DNA of 5,185 bases from contig CAJYHH010000177.1 in assembly GCA_913773825.1 (NCBI GenBank), forward strand, positions 1 to 5,185, given 5' to 3'. Under the pieces are notes generated by a model. It searched no databases. It was not told where the DNA came from and was given only the letters and a program-made list of their open reading frames with translations. Shown here piece by piece: positions 4,177 through 5,185 of this stretch (its first letter is position 1; each line of letters starts with the position of its first letter). A program made the translations under genes and the position numbers. This stretch comes from Candidatus Sericytochromatia bacterium. GTDB lineage: Bacteria; Cyanobacteriota; Sericytochromatia; UBA7694.

Positions 4177-5185
4177 ATGAAACTCGCTAAGCACACGTTT
4201 TTAGCTGCACTCAGCGCTACAGCACTGATTATGACGGGCTGTGATCGCAACGGTAATTACCCCACAGGTTCAAACGGCATGCCTGAGCCCACTGCGATGC
4301 CAACGGTTATGCCGACTGTTCAGCCAAGTGATTTACCGACCAGTGAACCAACCGTACAGCCGACTGCGGCACCCACTGCGATGCCAACGGTTATGCCCAG
4401 TACCGGCCCGACTGTTGAGCCCAGCGCTTCACCGAGCGCTTCTACAAGCCCCTCTCCAAGTCCTTCTGCAAGCGTCTCGCCGAGTGCCACGCCAAGTCCT
4501 TCTGCTTCACCGACTGGGCCTCGCACGGTCTTTGCCTTGACCAATAATAATCTGCTGCTGCGCTTTAACAGCGATGCACCAGCAACGATTAATTCTACAG
4601 TCGGAATCACGGGTTTGATGGGCTCTGGCGAAATGATCATGGGAATTGATTTCCGTCCTGTAAACGGTGCCCTGTTCGGCATTTCCAACCAAAACAAAAT
4701 CTACACAATTAACACCACAACGGGTGCTGTTACTCAGGTGGGAAGCACAGCTATTGATCCAATTATCAGTGGTACCCAGATTGGCTTTGACTTTAATCCC
4801 ACGGTTGACAGAATCCGACTTCACAGTAACTTAAGACAGGATCTGCGCCTGAATCCTGAAACGGGTGCTGTTGCCGCTGTAGATGCTGTACTTGCATATG
4901 CCAGTGGTGATGTAAATGCTGCCTCTTCTCCCTCAATTGCAGGTTCTGCTTATACCAATTCGGTCGCAGGAGCCACCACAACTGAGCTCTTTGCGATTGA
5001 TTCAGAACGTGACACCTTAGTGCGGCTAAATAATCCCAATGACGGTCAGTTGACCACAATTGGCGCGCTCAATGTCGCTACTAGTGCTGAAGTTGGATTT
5101 GATATTGCTAATGGTGTGGCTTATGCGGCTCTGACACCAGGCTCATCATCAAGCTTTTATACCATCAATATGAGCAATGGCGGTG
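4177..5185 (+). CDS. DUF4394 domain lipoprotein, 3' end beyond window
   Basis: The frame is open for 336 codons from ATG 4177 to the window edge, with AAAGGAAG 5 nt upstream. Residues 1-22 are a lipoprotein signal peptide ending LIMTGC, with Cys22 as the lipidation site. A Pro/Thr/Ser stalk (about 36-115) is built first from PTxxP-type units (PTAMPTVMP) and then from SPSPSPSAS-type units. The DUF4394 domain starts at about 117 (TVFALTNNNLLLRF). It includes GIDFRPVNGALFGI, IYTINTTTGAV, GFDFNPTVDRIR, LRLNPETGAV, GSAYTNSVAGATTT and VGFDIANGVAYAAL. These G-[IF]-D-F blocks recur every 40-50 residues, as expected of a beta-propeller-like fold. The domain has no established function. The family is often found in extracellular or surface proteins, so a surface-displayed binding role is a guess. 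Little of the domain can be missing. The gene diverges from the membrane protein gene. Confidence 0.92.
   Translation, partial: MKLAKHTFLAALSATALIMTGCDRNGNYPTGSNGMPEPTAMPTVMPTVQPSDLPTSEPTVQPTAAPTAMPTVMPSTGPTVEPSASPSASTSPSPSPSASVSPSATPSPSASPTGPRTVFALTNNNLLLRFNSDAPATINSTVGITGLMGSGEMIMGIDFRPVNGALFGISNQNKIYTINTTTGAVTQVGSTAIDPIISGTQIGFDFNPTVDRIRLHSNLRQDLRLNPETGAVAAVDAVLAYASGDVNAASSPSIAGSAYTNSVAGATTTELFAIDSERDTLVRLNNPNDGQLTTIGALNVATSAEVGFDIANGVAYAALTPGSSSSFYTINMSNGG
4288..4397 (+). repeat. 26-bp exact direct repeat in stalk coding region
   Basis: A 26-bp sequence beginning CCCACTGCGATG and ending GGTTATGCC occurs at 4288-4313 and again at 4372-4397. The copies are 84 bp (28 codons) apart, in frame, and both encode PTAMPTVMP. 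Synonymous positions are identical, which indicates recent DNA-level duplication and not just selection for the peptide. Confidence 0.9.
4456..4505 (+). repeat. 14-bp direct repeat in Ser/Pro stalk
   Basis: CCAAGTCCTTCTGC occurs at 4456-4469 and 4492-4505, 36 bp (12 codons) apart and in frame, both encoding PSPSA. It is a second repeat family within the same stalk. Confidence 0.85.

Noticed and set aside
4320..4697. Minus-strand open frame rich in VG/LG repeats
   Set aside because: It is the antisense reading of the Pro/Thr/Ser stalk and early DUF4394 domain, and the repeats are a by-product of the stalk codons.

Overview
The window carries five protein genes on the minus strand and one on the plus strand, all packed in ordinary bacterial style. 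Three are recognisable to family level or better: ribonuclease HII (rnhB, cut by the left edge), a lipoprotein cyclophilin, and the tRNA methylthiotransferase MiaB. The others are a 62-residue YtxH-like membrane peptide, an unrecognised six-helix membrane protein, and a DUF4394 lipoprotein cut by the right edge. Two lipobox signal peptides and Shine-Dalgarno starts point to a bacterium whose lipoproteins sit on long low-complexity stalks. Intergenic heptanucleotide repeats resemble the STRR-type repeats known from Cyanobacteria. That hints at a cyanobacterial or related non-photosynthetic lineage, but the assignment is only a weak inference.

Layout, right to left along the minus-strand transcripts. 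The DUF4394 lipoprotein (4177 to edge) reads rightward and diverges from the six-helix membrane protein (3970-3302). The roughly 200-bp gap between them holds a candidate promoter for each. Then comes the YtxH-like peptide (3211-3023), preceded by two palindromes and followed by a strong hairpin terminator (2943-2976). A TATAAT box lies just upstream of miaB (2850-1507). The miaB stop codon is embedded in the Shine-Dalgarno of the cyclophilin gene (1497-766), so these two form a tightly coupled operon. A 170-bp gap follows, and then rnhB (595 to edge).

The most unusual material is in the gaps. Four tracts with 7-bp periodicity occupy 620-643, 656-690, 2891-2918 and 2994-3028. The first has an exact four-tract G-quadruplex pattern and can fold back on the second to make a 13-bp stem in the leader of rnhB. 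The last runs into the stop codon of the YtxH-like gene. The cyclophilin-rnhB gap also carries a weak terminator whose descending arm can pair instead with a 14-bp complement next to the cyclophilin stop codon, an attenuator-like layout.

Functionally, miaB (tRNA modification), cyclophilin (protein folding at the envelope) and rnhB (removal of ribonucleotides from DNA) are housekeeping genes grouped by position, not by pathway. I see no mobile element, CRISPR array, tRNA or rRNA, and no defence or biosynthetic system.
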